Assembly: GCA_964652825.1 (NCBI GenBank)
Contig: CAZZCU010000040.1
Location: forward strand, 1-14,810
Length of the DNA: 14,810 nt
Origin: CAZZCU01 sp964652825
Lineage (GTDB): Bacteria; Bdellovibrionota_B; Oligoflexia; Oligoflexales; CAZZCU01
Reading direction: 5' to 3'
The position numbers and the translations under genes were made by a program. Below are positions 13,972-14,810 of the stretch, piece by piece. The first letter of the stretch is position 1. The number at the start of each line of letters is the position of its first letter. The notes below the pieces were generated by a model. That model was not told the DNA's origin and did not search any database. It worked only from the letters and a program-made list of their open reading frames with translations.

Positions 13972-14810
13972 GTGACTGTTACATCCCCGGAACCCACCCT
14001 CGAACCCACAACCAACGCGATTATCGTCGGCATCCATCTTAACGGTGAAGCTAAAGAACAGTTAGACGAAGATCTGGACGAGTTAACTGCTCTGCTTGAT
14101 ACACTAGGCCTCCAGGTCAAAGCCAGAATGATCCAACGGCGCCAAAAATTGACCGCCAAATGTCTGTTGGGTACCGGTAAGGTCGAGGAAATTCGCGATC
14201 TGGCCGTGCAAAAGGGCGCGCGCCTGATTGTCTTCGACCGTCCGTTGTCGGGTCCACAGGTACGCAATCTGGAGAAAATGACCGGCTGTATCGTCATGGA
14301 TCGCGCCGGTGTGATTTTGGACATCTTTGCAAAGCATGCACGCACCAATCAGGCGAAAACGCAGGTTGAAATCGCCAAACTCGAATATATGATGCCACGC
14401 CTGACCAATGCCTGGACGCACTTTCACCGGCAAAAAGGCGGCCGCGGGATCGCCTCGCGCGGTATGGGCGAAAAACAGCTGGAAGTCGACCGCCGGCGCG
14501 CGCGTGAACGCATTACCAGATTACACAAACAACTGGAGCAATTTACGCGCGAACGCCAAACTCAACGAAAATCGCGCGCTAACGAACTAAAAGTTGCGAT
14601 CGTTGGGTATACCAACTCCGGCAAAACCACGCTCATGAATGGTCTAACGAATGCCGGCCTGCTGCCCAAGGATGAATTATTCGCAACCCTGGACACCAAC
14701 ATCAAGACTATCGATCCGTCGACACGGCCGCGCATCTTGCTGTCCGACACCGTTGGTTTCATCCGCAATCTGCCGCACAGTCTGGTGGAATCTTTTAAAT
14801 CCACGCTCGA
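13972..14810 (+). CDS. hflX: GTPase HflX, N-terminal and start of G domain, truncated by window edge
   Basis: HflX binds the 50S subunit and splits stalled or stressed ribosomes. The 279 visible residues contain the N-terminal domain with GTGKVEEI, FDRPLSGPQVRNLEK and DRAGVILDIFAKHART. The linker RGMGEKQLEVDRRRARERI and the start of the G domain follow: G1 GYTNSGKTTL, G2 FATLD, G3 DTVGFIRNLPHSLVESFKSTL. Compared with E. coli, G1 reads NSGKTT instead of NAGKST, and the Gly-rich loop is GGRGIASRGMGE rather than GGIGLRGPGE, two residues longer. I start at GTG 13972; GGAGG lies 13 nt upstream (long spacing), and an in-frame stop at 13963-13965 excludes a start further upstream. The coding frame runs off the window end with no break, so NKxD and the C-terminal domain are not seen. 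The gene is divergent from the diiron operon. Confidence 0.9.
   Translation, partial: MTVTSPEPTLEPTTNAIIVGIHLNGEAKEQLDEDLDELTALLDTLGLQVKARMIQRRQKLTAKCLLGTGKVEEIRDLAVQKGARLIVFDRPLSGPQVRNLEKMTGCIVMDRAGVILDIFAKHARTNQAKTQVEIAKLEYMMPRLTNAWTHFHRQKGGRGIASRGMGEKQLEVDRRRARERITRLHKQLEQFTRERQTQRKSRANELKVAIVGYTNSGKTTLMNGLTNAGLLPKDELFATLDTNIKTIDPSTRPRILLSDTVGFIRNLPHSLVESFKSTL

Noticed and set aside
1..14810. Mobile elements, CRISPR, tRNA/rRNA, phage or toxin-antitoxin genes
   Set aside because: No transposase, integrase, spaced repeats or cloverleaf seen; the intergenic gaps are all under about 220 bp.

Overview
The window is a compact, gene-dense stretch of bacterial chromosome with moderate GC, 14 protein genes (two cut by the window edges) and no RNA gene, insertion sequence, phage gene or CRISPR array. 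The cell is Gram-negative. One gene encodes a secreted protein ending in a C-terminal Phe after beta-rich sequence, as outer-membrane barrels do, and another encodes a lipoprotein. The lineage cannot be fixed. MnmA (CCS / NPCVMCN / ESQEICF motifs) and HflX (RGMGEKQLE) do not look like the standard enterobacterial or gammaproteobacterial forms. A DUF1554-like lipoprotein domain and the gene order mnmA-rnc-der also point away from typical Gammaproteobacteria, towards a deltaproteobacterial, spirochaete-like or other deep Gram-negative group. This placement is an inference.

Layout. Positions 1-2335 (minus strand) hold a housekeeping operon read mnmA -> rnc -> der: tRNA 2-thiolation, RNase III, and the ribosome-assembly GTPase Der, which is truncated by the window edge. 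A divergent 212-bp AT-rich gap separates it from mltG (endolytic murein transglycosylase) and a PilZ-domain protein on the plus strand. These two converge on a lipoprotein gene across a strong hairpin terminator. The lipoprotein combines a dockerin-type calcium-binding repeat pair with a DUF1554-like C-terminal domain.

Positions 5811-8177 (minus) hold hpd-hmgA, the two consecutive oxygenases that take 4-hydroxyphenylpyruvate through homogentisate to maleylacetoacetate (tyrosine/phenylalanine catabolism). The downstream isomerase and fumarylacetoacetase are not in the window. Divergently, 8378-10183 (plus) carries an unrecognised 139-aa protein, a NudL-type CoA pyrophosphatase, and an exported protein with a beta-barrel-like end.

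Positions 10216-13828 (minus) hold the most interesting unit. It is a tightly packed four-gene operon read AurF-like diiron oxygenase -> epoxide-hydrolase-type alpha/beta hydrolase -> M24 'pita-bread' metallohydrolase -> short-chain dehydrogenase. The genes overlap or sit 3-8 nt apart, and every enzyme keeps its catalytic residues. This reads as an oxidative metabolic pathway that I do not recognise from any described system. The window ends inside a divergently transcribed hflX (ribosome-associated GTPase), which has unusual G1 and linker motifs.
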